Of a stretch of 64,000 nt of DNA, positions 24,692-33,742 are shown piece after piece. Positions within the stretch are counted from its first letter, which is position 1. Every line of letters begins with the position of its first letter. Made by a program: the position numbers and the translations under genes. The stretch is from contig JAMLIR010000024.1 in NCBI GenBank assembly GCA_023954045.1, forward strand, positions 1 through 64,000, read 5' to 3'. A model generated the notes under the pieces. The model ran no database searches. It had not been told where the DNA came from and saw only the letters and a list, made by a program, of their open reading frames with translations. Origin of the DNA: Burkholderiaceae bacterium (lineage in GTDB: Bacteria; Pseudomonadota; Gammaproteobacteria; Burkholderiales; Burkholderiaceae_E).

Positions 24692-25335
24692 GGCTGCAGC
24701 TCGCCGAGGTCGAGCACCAGCGGCGCATGCGCGCACGGCAGCGGCTGGTGCGTCGCGACGAGCGCGAGCCCGCCGTTGGCGAGGTGGGCGTCGAGCATCG
24801 CGGCCAGCGTCTGCAGCCCGGCGGCGTCGAGCGCCGTCCCGGGCTCGTCGAGCAGCCACAGCGGGCGCCGCGACAGGCCCAGCCGTGCCAGCGACAGCCT
24901 GCGGCGCTGGCCCGCGGACAGGCGCACGAAGGGCAGCTGCGCCTGGCGCTCGAGCCCGACGCGGGCCAGTTGCGCGTCGATCGCCTGCGCGTCGACGTCG
25001 AGGCCGTCGAGCGCGGCCTGCAGGGCGAGGTTCTCGCGCGCCTCCAGGCTGTCCTTCCAGCCGCTCGCGTGGCCCTCGTACAGGCAGGCGCTGCGCCACT
25101 CGGGCGAGCCGGCGCGGCGCGGCTCGCCGCGCCAGCGGATCTCGCCCGCGACCGGCCGCGCCAGCCCCGCGATCGCGCGCAGCAGCGTCGACTTGCCGCT
25201 TCCGTTGGGGCCGACCAGCATCATCCAGCGCGATCGCGGCACGCTCAGGTCGAGCGACGCGAACAGCGTGCGATAGCCGGCCGCGCAGGCGAGCGCGCGA
25301 ACCTCGAGTCCGTCGGAGTCAGGCCCGGCGCTCAA
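24688..25335 (-). CDS. ccmA: Haem exporter ATPase CcmA
   Basis: A 215-residue ABC ATPase. Walker A is VGPNGSGKSTLLRAIAG, the signature is RLSAGQRRRLSLARL, and Walker B is LWLLDEPGTAL. There is no ATG or GTG in the right region. The best start is a TTG at 25333-25335 that overlaps the ccmI stop (TTGA), giving a normal N-terminus. CcmA supplies ATP hydrolysis for haem-chaperone release. Confidence 0.9.
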   Translation of the reverse strand: MSAGPDSDGLEVRALACAAGYRTLFASLDLSVPRSRWMMLVGPNGSGKSTLLRAIAGLARPVAGEIRWRGEPRRAGSPEWRSACLYEGHASGWKDSLEARENLALQAALDGLDVDAQAIDAQLARVGLERQAQLPFVRLSAGQRRRLSLARLGLSRRPLWLLDEPGTALDAAGLQTLAAMLDAHLANGGLALVATHQPLPCAHAPLVLDLGELQP

Positions 25336-26615
25336 GGCGCGACCACGCGATCGATCACGATCGACACGTCGCGCTGGCCGGGCGCGACGTCGGCGCGCTG
25401 CCCGTAGAGGTCGCCGGGCTGGCGCATCGCGTTGCCGCTGCGGCTCAGGCGCGCCTCCAGCACCAGGGCGCCGGCCGACGACAGCGGCCGCGACGGGTCC
25501 ATCGCGTTGGCGTCGCCGATCGAGAACTGCATCGGCAGGCGCGCGTCGGGCTCGCGCAGCACGGCGACCGGGATCGGCGGCCCGCCGGCCTGCCGCGCGA
25601 TCACGTAAAGCGTGTCGCCGGGCCGCACCTGCGAGGCGAGCTTCGCGTCGACGGTGATCGTGCCGGTGACCGTCGACGTCGCCGCCGGCTTCGCGTCGCG
25701 GCCTGCGGCGCCGGCTGCGGGTGCGGGAGAACGCGCCGGAGGCGTCGTCGCGCTGCGCTGCGCGATCTCCGCTTCGATCCGCGCGAGCGCCTGGCCGATC
25801 TGCGCGGCCTCGTCGGAACCCGCCGGCAGGCCGTCGTGCAGCTTCTTCAGGTAGCCGCGGGCGCCTTCGAGGTTGCCGAGCCGGTACTGCGCGGCCCCCA
25901 TCAGCGCGATCGCCTTCGGCTCGTCCGGGTTGGCCGCGAGCGCCTGCTCGAGCAGCGACGCCGGGCGCCCGGAAAAATCGCCGCCCGCCAGCAGCGCGGC
26001 CGATTCGGCGAAGTCGGCGAGCAGGCGGGCGTCGGGCGGCAGCAGGCGCACCGCCTGCTCGAAGGCCGTCACGGCCTCGGCGTGGCGGCCCTGCATCCGG
26101 CGCGCCTCGGCGAGCATCGCCCAGGCTTCGCCGTCGTCGGGCTCTTCGCGAGTGCGCTGTTCGATGCTGCCGATCAGCTTCTCGACTTCGGCCGCATCGA
26201 CTGGCCGGTGGTCGGCGCGCAGGTCGATGCCGGCGAGGTCGGGCGCGCCCACGCGCTGGTAGACGCCGACCGCGATCAGGGGCACCACCACCGCGAGCGC
26301 CAGCGCGACCAGCGTCGGGGCACGCCTCGGCGCGGTTTCGCCTTCGCCCGCACTGCCTGCAGCGGCCGCGTCGGGCAGGTCTTCGGCGACCTGGCGCAGC
26401 AGGTCGGCCTGCGCCTGTTCCGCTTCGGCGTCGCTCAGCCGCCCGGCGGCGTGCTCGCGCTCGATTTCGTTCCTGCGATCGCGAAAGACCGCGACGCGGC
26501 GGCGCTCGTCGTCGCGCACGTCGGCCTGCGACGGCGAACGTGCGGACAGGAGCGGCCAGACGATGACGGCAGTCGCCACGACCGTGGCGACGGCAATGGA
26601 TACCCAGAGCAGCAT
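25332..26615 (-). CDS. ccmI: Cytochrome c biogenesis protein CcmI (TPR)
   Basis: A 427-residue apocytochrome chaperone. It has two N-terminal membrane helices (residues 1-22 and about 105-125) separated by a cytoplasmic segment containing RRNEIEREHAAGRLSDAEAE. These are followed by TPR repeats (about 150-300, for example PDDGEAWAMLAEARRMQGR) and a C-terminal beta-rich domain. It is the first gene of this ccm operon, whereas ccmI is usually last, after ccmH. The leader region 26616-26694 separates it from argE. Confidence 0.88.
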   Translation of the reverse strand: MLLWVSIAVATVVATAVIVWPLLSARSPSQADVRDDERRRVAVFRDRRNEIEREHAAGRLSDAEAEQAQADLLRQVAEDLPDAAAAGSAGEGETAPRRAPTLVALALAVVVPLIAVGVYQRVGAPDLAGIDLRADHRPVDAAEVEKLIGSIEQRTREEPDDGEAWAMLAEARRMQGRHAEAVTAFEQAVRLLPPDARLLADFAESAALLAGGDFSGRPASLLEQALAANPDEPKAIALMGAAQYRLGNLEGARGYLKKLHDGLPAGSDEAAQIGQALARIEAEIAQRSATTPPARSPAPAAGAAGRDAKPAATSTVTGTITVDAKLASQVRPGDTLYVIARQAGGPPIPVAVLREPDARLPMQFSIGDANAMDPSRPLSSAGALVLEARLSRSGNAMRQPGDLYGQRADVAPGQRDVSIVIDRVVAP

Positions 26616-26694
26616 CGGCGGGAGCCGGCCGGCAGGGCACGGCGGCGGGAAACGGGGTCAGCGCGGATTGTCGCACAGCCCCGCGGGCCGGCGC

Positions 26695-27864
26695 TCAGTG
26701 TCCGAGCGGCAACTCGCCCTTTGCCAGCCGGCCGGCGAGCACGTCGAGAAAACGGCTGCACGCCTCGAGCTGCGCGATCTCGACATATTCGTCGGGCTGG
26801 TGCGCGACGCGGATCTGCCCCGGGCCGCAGACGATCGTGGGCACGCCGATGTCCTGCAGGATGCCGGCCTCGGTGCCGAAGCTGACCCGGCCGGCCGACG
26901 CGTGTCCGCACAGCGGCATGATGGCCTGCGCCAGGTAGACGTTGCCGCGTTCGTCGAGCGCCGGCGTGTCGAAGATCTCCTCGAATTCGATGGCGGCGTC
27001 CGCCGAGATCGCCCGCATCGCGGGCAGCAGCACCGAGTCGCAGTAGCCGCGGATCTCGCCCAGCACGTCGGACGAGCGGGTGCCGGGCAGCGCGCGGATC
27101 TCGAGCAGGAACTCGCAGTCCTTCGCGGTGATGTTGTGCGCGGTGCCGCCCTCGATGCGGCCGACGTGCACGCTGGTGTGCGGGAACTCGAAGCCGTCGT
27201 GCCGCGCGGCCGCGTTCAGGCGTTTCTGCAGCGCATTGACGAAGACGACGATCTCGGCGGCGTACTCGACCGCCGAGACGCCCTGGTCGCGCAGCGACGA
27301 GTGCACCGAGTGGCCTCGCACCTTCACGCGGTAGCCGGCGGCGCCCTTGTTGGCGACGACGACCTGCATCGAGGTCGGCTCGCCGATGATGCACGCGGCC
27401 GGGCGCACCGGCGCGGCGGCCAGCTGCGCCGCGAGCTGGCGCATGCCGTGCATGTTGGTTTCCTCGTTGTACGACAGCGCGACGTGCAGAGGCGTGCGAA
27501 GCCCGGCCCGCGCGAAGCGCGGCGCGGCCTCGAGCACGCAGGCGATGAATCCCTTCATGTCGGCCGCGCCGCGCGCGTACAGGCGGCCGTCGCGCTCGGT
27601 GAGCACGAACGGATCGGAGCTCCATGCCTGTCCGGCCACCGGCACGACGTCCGAGTGGCCCGACAACATCAGGCCGGGGCGATCGACGGGGCCGATCGTC
27701 GCGAACAAATTGGCCTTGCCGGGCTCGTCGCCGACCTGCACGTCGACGCGCGCGCCGCACTCCCGCAGCCGCTCGGCGGACCAGTGGATCAGGGTCGCGT
27801 TCGGGTTCGCGCTGACGGTGTCGAAGGCCACCAACCGGCGCAGGATCTCGATGACGGGGGAGAT
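26695..27864 (-). CDS. argE: Acetylornithine deacetylase, apparent AUC start
   Basis: A 389-residue M20-family metallo-deacetylase that makes ornithine from N-acetylornithine. Metal and catalytic residues lie in LSGHSDVVPVAGQ, GAADMKGF, SYNEETNMHG and IIGEPT, with GTEAGILQ and the C-terminal histidine region also present. No ATG, GTG or TTG lies at the expected N-terminus. The frame begins ATC-TCC-CCC-GTC (27864 downward), with AGAGGA correctly spaced upstream and a two-base gap to the EF-G-like stop. One base change (ATG to ATC) would explain this. The alternative starts TTG or GTG, about ten codons later, would clip the first helix. Confidence 0.9.
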   Translation of the reverse strand: MSPVIEILRRLVAFDTVSANPNATLIHWSAERLRECGARVDVQVGDEPGKANLFATIGPVDRPGLMLSGHSDVVPVAGQAWSSDPFVLTERDGRLYARGAADMKGFIACVLEAAPRFARAGLRTPLHVALSYNEETNMHGMRQLAAQLAAAPVRPAACIIGEPTSMQVVVANKGAAGYRVKVRGHSVHSSLRDQGVSAVEYAAEIVVFVNALQKRLNAAARHDGFEFPHTSVHVGRIEGGTAHNITAKDCEFLLEIRALPGTRSSDVLGEIRGYCDSVLLPAMRAISADAAIEFEEIFDTPALDERGNVYLAQAIMPLCGHASAGRVSFGTEAGILQDIGVPTIVCGPGQIRVAHQPDEYVEIAQLEACSRFLDVLAGRLAKGELPLGH

Positions 27865-27866
27865 GG

Positions 27867-29921
27867 TTATTCCTCTTCGCGTGGGCGCCAGGCGGCGCGA
27901 AGCCGGCTCTGCACGTTCGGCGGCGCTTCCTCGTAGCCGAGCAATTCGAGCGAGTAGCTGCCCTGGCCGCCGGTGATCGCCTTCAACCGCCCCTGGAAGT
28001 CGGACAACTCGGCCAGCGGCGCGCGCGCGCTGAGCATCGCCATGCCGGCGCGCGCGTTGCCGGTGCCCGAGACCTGGCCGCGCCGCGCCGACAGCTCGCC
28101 CGACACCGCGCCGATGGCCTCCTGCGGAATCGTCAGCTCGAGCGAGACGATCGGCTCGAGGACGATCGGCCGCGCCCTGGCCGCGGCGTCGAGGAAGGCC
28201 TTGCGCCCGGCGGTGATGAACGCGATCTCCTTGCCGTCGACCGGATGGCTCTTGCCGTCGTAGACGGTGACCTGAACGTCCTGCACAGGGAATCCGGCGA
28301 CCGCGCCGCCGGAGAGCGCCTGGCGCACGCCTTTTTCGACCGCCGGGATGAACACGCTCGGGATCGCGCCGCCCTTGACCTCGTCGACGAAGCGGAAGCC
28401 CTCGCCGCGGGCGAGCGGCGCCACGCGCAGGAACACTTCGCCGAACTGCCCGGCTCCGCCGCTCTGCTTCTTGTGCCGATGGTGGCCCTCGGCCGCAGCG
28501 GCGATCGTCTCGCGATAGGGGATCGTCGGCGGGTGCGCGTCGACCTCGAGCTTGTACTGCGAGCGGATGCGCTCGAGCACGCGGCCGACGTGCAATTCGC
28601 CCAGGCCGCGGATCACCGCCTCGTGCGTGACCGGGTCGTGCTCGACGCCGAGGCTCGGGTCCTCGGAGGTCATTCGCTGCAGCACTTCGGCGAGCTTCTG
28701 CTCGTCGCCGCGGCGCTTCACGCGCACCGCGAGACCGTAGACCGCGTGCGGCAGCGGCAGCGGCCGGAAGTGGATTGCCGCATCCTCGGGGGCGTCGTGC
28801 AGCACCGCGTCGAAGGCCAGCTCGTCGATCTTCGACAGGGCGCAGATCTCCCCCGGGCCTGCCGACGACAGCGGGCGCGTCTCGCGGCCCTGCAGCAGCA
28901 TCGGCGTGCCCGCCTTGACCGCCTTGCGCCCCTCGCCGACGTAGAGCAGCGTGTCGGGCGTGATCGTCCCCTGGTGCACGCGGACCACGCCGATGCGGCC
29001 GACGTACGGATCGATCTCCACCTTGAACACGTGCGCGAGCACGTGGTCGGAGGGATTGCGCGTCGCGGTGAACGACTCGGCGCGCTCGCGATCGCCGGCC
29101 GGCCAGCGCTCGAACAGCGGCGGATTGCCCTCGGTCGGATTCGGCGCGAGCCGCACGATGAAGTCGGCCAGTTCGGCGACGCCCGCGCCGGTGCGCGCCG
29201 ACGCGAACAGGATCGGCACGATGTGCGCCTCGCGCAGTGCGCGCTCGAACGCGTCGTGCAGCGTCTGCACGTCGATCTCCTCGCCCGACAGGTAGCGCTC
29301 GGTGAGCGAGTCGTCGACCTCGACCACCTGCTCGACCAGCGCGCGATGCGCCTCCTCGACGCTGCCGAAGTCGGTGGCCGCGCCGGACGGCGCGAAGAAG
29401 CAGTCGGCGACCGAGCGGCCGCCGCCGGTGGGCAGGTTCACCGGCAGGCACTCCTGCCCGAACGCCGCGCGCAGCTCGTCGACGCGCGCAGGCAGGTCGA
29501 CGTCGTCGGCGTCGATGCGGTTGACGACGATGAAGCGGCACAGCCGACGCGTCTGCGCCCACAGCGCCATGCGCGCCGCCGACAGCTCGATGCCGTGCTG
29601 CGCGTTCACGACGATGCCGACCGACTCGACCGCGTCGAGCGCGGCCATCGCGCGACCCGCGAAATCGGGGTAGCCGGGCGTGTCGAGCAGGTGCACGCGC
29701 ACGCCGTCGCGCTCGAAGTGCGCGCAGGCGACTTTCAGCGAATGGCCGTGCTCCTTCTCCAGCGGGTCGTAGTCGCAGACCGTGCTGCCGCGCTCGACGG
29801 ATCCCACGCCGGTGAGCGCGCCGCCGGCCGCCAGGAGCGCCTCGACCAGGGTCGTCTTGCCGACGCCGGCGTGACCGACGAAGGCAAGCGTTCGCAGATT
29901 CGCACTCGGGTGCGCGGGCAT
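27867..29921 (-). CDS. EF-G-like GTPase (FusA paralogue)
   Basis: A 684-residue elongation-factor-G-like protein. The GTPase domain has G1 GHAGVGKTTLVEALL (residues about 15-29), G3 DTPGYPDFAG and G4 NRIDADD, where classical EF-G has NKMD. Domains II to V follow, with the domain IV segment HRHKKQSGGAGQFGEV and the C-terminal motif GYEEAPPN. Such type II EF-G homologues are usually not the main translocase. Proposed roles include ribosome rescue or none detectable. The canonical fusA is not in this window. It precedes argE by two bases. Confidence 0.87.
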   Translation of the reverse strand: MPAHPSANLRTLAFVGHAGVGKTTLVEALLAAGGALTGVGSVERGSTVCDYDPLEKEHGHSLKVACAHFERDGVRVHLLDTPGYPDFAGRAMAALDAVESVGIVVNAQHGIELSAARMALWAQTRRLCRFIVVNRIDADDVDLPARVDELRAAFGQECLPVNLPTGGGRSVADCFFAPSGAATDFGSVEEAHRALVEQVVEVDDSLTERYLSGEEIDVQTLHDAFERALREAHIVPILFASARTGAGVAELADFIVRLAPNPTEGNPPLFERWPAGDRERAESFTATRNPSDHVLAHVFKVEIDPYVGRIGVVRVHQGTITPDTLLYVGEGRKAVKAGTPMLLQGRETRPLSSAGPGEICALSKIDELAFDAVLHDAPEDAAIHFRPLPLPHAVYGLAVRVKRRGDEQKLAEVLQRMTSEDPSLGVEHDPVTHEAVIRGLGELHVGRVLERIRSQYKLEVDAHPPTIPYRETIAAAAEGHHRHKKQSGGAGQFGEVFLRVAPLARGEGFRFVDEVKGGAIPSVFIPAVEKGVRQALSGGAVAGFPVQDVQVTVYDGKSHPVDGKEIAFITAGRKAFLDAAARARPIVLEPIVSLELTIPQEAIGAVSGELSARRGQVSGTGNARAGMAMLSARAPLAELSDFQGRLKAITGGQGSYSLELLGYEEAPPNVQSRLRAAWRPREEE

Positions 29922-30235
29922 GCGGAAACCCCCAGGGGAAAGTGGCGGCACGGGCTGACACCGAAGCATGAATGCATCGGGGCGGCCGGCGCAAGCGCGG
30001 CGGCGCGCGGGCGGTGCCGCCCGCCGCAGCGCTCCGCTCCGGCGCGCGAACCCGAAACCGGGTATAGTGTCGGGATTGTGCGTCGCAACATGCGGGCGTC
30101 CTGCCCGTTTCGTCGCAGCGGCCACGATCCATCGTCCCCGACCTCTCGCCTCCTCGAAAGATCCTCTTTCCGACGGTTCTGGCATTGCGGCTTCCGGTTG
30201 GCGTCGATGCACGACCCCAACCCGGGAGGTTCCTG
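29922..30235. other. 314-bp divergent control region between the EF-G paralogue and the helicase
   Basis: This non-coding stretch has very GC-rich runs near 29980-30055 and a less GC-rich half towards the helicase. It should hold the promoters of both divergent genes. The only good element I see is the TATAGT at 30063-30068. The predicted helicase leader of about 160 bases is long, which often goes with post-transcriptional control of DEAD-box genes. Confidence 0.4.
30063..30068 (+). promoter_or_regulatory. Candidate -10 box for the helicase gene
   Basis: TATAGT within GGGTATAGTGTCGG is a five-of-six match to TATAAT. The position 17 bp upstream has no clear -35 hexamer. Transcription would start near 30075. 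Confidence 0.35.
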
Positions 30236-31516
30236 ATGAGTTTCTCCGAACTGGGCATCGGCTCGCCGATGCTCGACACCCTCGTTGCCGCCGGCTATAC
30301 CGAGCCGACCGCGGTCCAGAAGGCGGCGATCCCCGCCGCGCTGGCGGGCGCCGACCTGCTGGTGTCCTCGCACACCGGCAGCGGCAAGACCGCCGCATTC
30401 ATGCTGCCGAGCCTGCAGCGCCTGGCCGGCACTCCGGGTCGCGCCGGTCGCGGCCCGCGCGTGCTGGTGCTGGCGCCGACGCGCGAGCTGGCGATGCAGG
30501 TCAACAAGGCGGCGCTGAGTTACGGCCAGGGGCTGCGCCGCCTGCACACGCTCACGCTGGTCGGCGGCACGCCGTATGGCCAGCAGATCCGCATGCTCGA
30601 GCGCCCGGTCGACGTCGTCGTCGCCACGCCGGGCCGCCTGCTCGACCACATGAGCAGCGGCCGCGTCGACTTCTCGCGGCTCGAGACGCTGGTGCTCGAC
30701 GAGGCCGACCGGATGCTCGACATGGGCTTCCTGGCCGACATCGAGGCGATCGTCGCGCAGACGCCCGCCGATCGGCAGACGCTGATGTTCTCCGCGACGC
30801 TCGACGGTGTCGTGGGGCAACTGGCGCGCCGCCTGACGCGCGACCCCCGTCGCATCGACATCGCGGCGACGCCGACGCGCGGAGCCGACATCGAGCAGAT
30901 CCTGCTGTTCGCCGACGACATGGCGCACAAGACGCGCCTGCTCGATGCGCTGCTGCGCGACGCGGAGATGCAGCAGTGCGTCGTGTTCGCCGCGACGAAG
31001 CGCTCCACCGAGGAGCTGTGCGGCCTGCTGGCCGACAGCGGCTTCAGCGTCGCCGCGCTGCACGGCGACATGCAGCAGGGGCAGCGCACGCGCACGTTGC
31101 AGCGGCTGCGCGATGGCCACACGCAGGTGCTGGTCGCGACCGACGTCGCGGCGCGCGGCATCGACGTCGCCGGCATCAGCCACGTGATCAACTTCGACGC
31201 GCCGCGCCAGGCCGAGGACTACGTGCACCGGATCGGCCGCACCGGCCGCGCCGGCCGCAGCGGCGTCGCAGTGACCCTGATGGGGCATCACGAGAGGCAC
31301 CGCGTGCTCGACATCGAGCGCTACACTGGCCAGCCGATCCGGGTCGACGTGATTCCGGGCCTCGAGCCGGTGCGGCGCGCGCCGCGTCCGGCCGCGAAGC
31401 CGGGGTACCGCGGCCGGCCTTCGGCGGCGGCGGGTGGCCGCGGCCGACCGGGCGCCGGTGGCCGCGGCGGCCACGGTGGCCATGGCGGCGCGCAGCGGCG
31501 CAACACGGGCTGGTAG
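30236..31516 (+). CDS. DEAD-box RNA helicase, RhlE-like
   Basis: A 426-residue ATP-dependent RNA helicase. The ATG at 30236 follows GGGAGGT. Motifs in order: Q motif (EPTAVQKAAIP), I (HTGSGKT), Ia (PTRELA), II (VLDEADRMLDMGF), III (SAT), IV-V (VLVATDVAARGIDV) and VI (HRIGRTGRAGRSG). The tail is Gly/Arg-rich (GGRGRPGAGGRGGHGGHGG), as in RNA-binding C-termini of RhlE-type enzymes. Likely roles are ribosome assembly and RNA turnover at low temperature. Confidence 0.92.
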   Translation: MSFSELGIGSPMLDTLVAAGYTEPTAVQKAAIPAALAGADLLVSSHTGSGKTAAFMLPSLQRLAGTPGRAGRGPRVLVLAPTRELAMQVNKAALSYGQGLRRLHTLTLVGGTPYGQQIRMLERPVDVVVATPGRLLDHMSSGRVDFSRLETLVLDEADRMLDMGFLADIEAIVAQTPADRQTLMFSATLDGVVGQLARRLTRDPRRIDIAATPTRGADIEQILLFADDMAHKTRLLDALLRDAEMQQCVVFAATKRSTEELCGLLADSGFSVAALHGDMQQGQRTRTLQRLRDGHTQVLVATDVAARGIDVAGISHVINFDAPRQAEDYVHRIGRTGRAGRSGVAVTLMGHHERHRVLDIERYTGQPIRVDVIPGLEPVRRAPRPAAKPGYRGRPSAAAGGRGRPGAGGRGGHGGHGGAQRRNTGW

Positions 31517-31637
31517 GCGCGCGCCGCGAGGGGCGTGATCGGGCACGCGCCGCGCGGCGCGGTGTCGGGGTCCCGCGCCGCACGGCGCGTGACGGCGGAA
31601 ATCCCGGCGGGGGCGTGCCGGGGCAGCACCGGAGACG

Positions 31638-32375
31638 ATGTCGCTGGACCAGACCTGGACGCTGTCGGGCCGTGACCCTGCCGCGACGATCGCGAGACAG
31701 GGTTTCGTCGTCCTGACGCCGGACGAGTTGCGCGGGCTGGGCGGCGTCGACGCGGCATCGCTCGAGCGCTGGCGGCCGAGCTGGGACCGCCTGCCGCCGG
31801 ATCGCTACCTGAAGGACGGCGGCCGCTACCGTTCCCGCCGGCACGGCTGCTTCGTGCACGAGCCGGCCAGCGGGTCGTTCGTTCAGTCGCCGCACCGCGC
31901 GCACTGGCAGCCGCTGGACTACAACGCGCTGCACGGCGGCATCGAGCGGATGTTCGAGCCGATCGAAGCCGCGATCGCCGGCGACGCCGCATGGCGCCGC
32001 CTGCTCGTCGCGCTGGGCACGCTGTTCGCGCGGATCGCCGCCGTCGAGCGCTGGTTCATCGAGGCGCACCAGTTCCGCATCGACACCACCGACGGGGTGG
32101 GCAGGCCGACGCCGGAGGGCGCGCATCGCGACGGGGTCGACTTCGTCGCGGTGATCCTGGTTGCCCGGCACCACGTCCGCGGCGGCGAGTCCCGGGTGTT
32201 CGAGGCCGACGGCCCGCGCGGCATCCGCTTCGTGATGGACCAGCCCTGGAGCGCGGTGCTGCTCGACGACGCGCGCGTGGTGCACGAGGCCACGCCGATC
32301 CAGCCCGACGGGGCCGACCCGCATCGCGACACGCTGGTGCTCACGTATCGGCGCGGCGGCTTCCAGTCACCCTGA
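31638..32375 (+). CDS. 2-oxoglutarate/Fe(II)-dependent oxygenase family protein (2OG-Fe_dioxy, BsmA-like)
   Basis: A 245-residue protein. The jelly-roll core contains EGAHRDGVDFVAVILV (iron-binding His and Asp), EAHQFRID before it, and a distal histidine in DARVVHEATPI. A late HRDTLVLTYRRGG would supply the 2-oxoglutarate-binding arginine. The family includes amino-acid hydroxylases acting on free isoleucine or leucine and the biofilm protein BsmA. The substrate here is unknown. The 3' end overlaps the convergent flavoprotein gene by nine bases. Confidence 0.82.
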   Translation: MSLDQTWTLSGRDPAATIARQGFVVLTPDELRGLGGVDAASLERWRPSWDRLPPDRYLKDGGRYRSRRHGCFVHEPASGSFVQSPHRAHWQPLDYNALHGGIERMFEPIEAAIAGDAAWRRLLVALGTLFARIAAVERWFIEAHQFRIDTTDGVGRPTPEGAHRDGVDFVAVILVARHHVRGGESRVFEADGPRGIRFVMDQPWSAVLLDDARVVHEATPIQPDGADPHRDTLVLTYRRGGFQSP

Positions 32376-33719
32376 ATGCGCGGCGGCCGGGTCACCGCCG
32401 CCGCACCAGGCTGCAGCCGCGCGCCCCGCCGTGCGCCCGGTCGCAAAGCAGGCCGTCAGCAGGTAGCCCCCCGTCGGCGCTTCCCAGTCCAGCATCTCGC
32501 CGGCGCAGAACACGCCGGGCAGCGCGCGCAGCATCAGCCTTTCGTCGAGCGAGTCGAACGCTACGCCGCCCGCGGTGCTGATCGCTTCGTCGATCGGCCG
32601 CGCGGCCACCAGCCGAAGCGGCAGCGACTTGATTGCGGTCGCAAGTCGTTCGGGATCGGCGAAGTCCTCGGCGGCGAGCAGCTCGCGCAGCAGTCCCGCC
32701 TTGACGCCTTCGATGCCCGCGCGCACGCGCAGGTGGTTGGCGAGCGAGCGCCCGGCGCGCGGTCGCGCGAGCTCGGCGGCCAGCCGCGCGTGGCTGCGCG
32801 ACGGCGCGAGGTCGAGCCGCAGCGTCGCCGAGCCGCGGGCCTCGATCGCATCGCGCAGCGGCGCCGCGAACGCGTAGACCAGGCTTCCCTCGACGCCCGT
32901 GCGCGTGACGACGCACTCGCCCTGGCGCGGCGCAGGGGCTTCGGCCACGTCGTCGACGCTGGCGACGACCGACTTCAGCGGACGGCCGGCGAAGCGCTCG
33001 CGAAAATGTTCCGACCAGCCCGCGCCGCGCGACGTGCCGACGTCGAAGCCGCAGTTCGCGGGGCGCAGTCGCGCGATCGTCGCGCCGCGCGATTCGAGCA
33101 GCGGCACCCAGGCCGCGTCGGAGCCCAGGCGCGCCCAGCTCGCGCCGCCGAGCGCGAGGACGACCGCGCGTGCATGCACCTGCCGATCGCCGTCGGGCGC
33201 CCGCATGTTCAGCGAGTGCGCGACGACGCCCGCGTTGCCGCTGCCGGTGATCGTCCCGGCCGGATCGCCCCAGCCGATCCAGCGATGCCGCATGTGGAAC
33301 CTCACGCCCGCGTCGCGCAGCCGGTGCAGCCAGCGGCGAAGCAGCGGTGCCGCCTTCATTTCGGCCGGGAAGACGCGTCCCGACGAGCCGACGAAGGTGT
33401 GGACCCCGAGGCCGTCCGCCCAGCCGCGCAGCGCGGCGGGGTCGAAGTCGCGGACGATCGGCTCGAGTTGCGCGCGGCGCTCCCCGTAGTGCGACAGGAA
33501 CGCGTCGAGCGCTTCCGAGTGCGTGAGGTTGAGCCCGCCGCGGCCGGCGAGCAGGAACTTGCGTGCCGCCGAGGGCATCGAGTCGAAGACGTCGACGGCG
33601 AGGCCGGCTCCGCAGGCGGCCTCCGCGGCCATCAGGCCGGCGGGCCCGGCGCCGATTACCGCGACGTCCGTGACGCGAACGGGCGCAGCGGCCGCGGCCG
33701 TGCCGGGCGCGTCGGGCAT
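32367..33719 (-). CDS. FAD-dependent oxidoreductase, HI0933/TIGR03862 family
   Basis: A 450-residue flavoprotein. The N-terminal dinucleotide fold is VAVIGAGPAGLMAAEAA (residues about 19-35). It is followed by the family motif SAARKFLLAGRGGLNLTHSE, VLALGGASWARLGSD in the middle, and the closing FAD segment GVFCAGEMLDWEAPTGGYLL. The reaction is not established for this family. The alanine-rich first 15 residues suggest that the true start might be a few codons later. Confidence 0.85.
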   Translation of the reverse strand: MPDAPGTAAAAAPVRVTDVAVIGAGPAGLMAAEAACGAGLAVDVFDSMPSAARKFLLAGRGGLNLTHSEALDAFLSHYGERRAQLEPIVRDFDPAALRGWADGLGVHTFVGSSGRVFPAEMKAAPLLRRWLHRLRDAGVRFHMRHRWIGWGDPAGTITGSGNAGVVAHSLNMRAPDGDRQVHARAVVLALGGASWARLGSDAAWVPLLESRGATIARLRPANCGFDVGTSRGAGWSEHFRERFAGRPLKSVVASVDDVAEAPAPRQGECVVTRTGVEGSLVYAFAAPLRDAIEARGSATLRLDLAPSRSHARLAAELARPRAGRSLANHLRVRAGIEGVKAGLLRELLAAEDFADPERLATAIKSLPLRLVAARPIDEAISTAGGVAFDSLDERLMLRALPGVFCAGEMLDWEAPTGGYLLTACFATGRTAGRAAAAWCGGGDPAAAHSG

Positions 33720-33742
33720 CGCTCAGCCCGCCCGCGCGCCGC

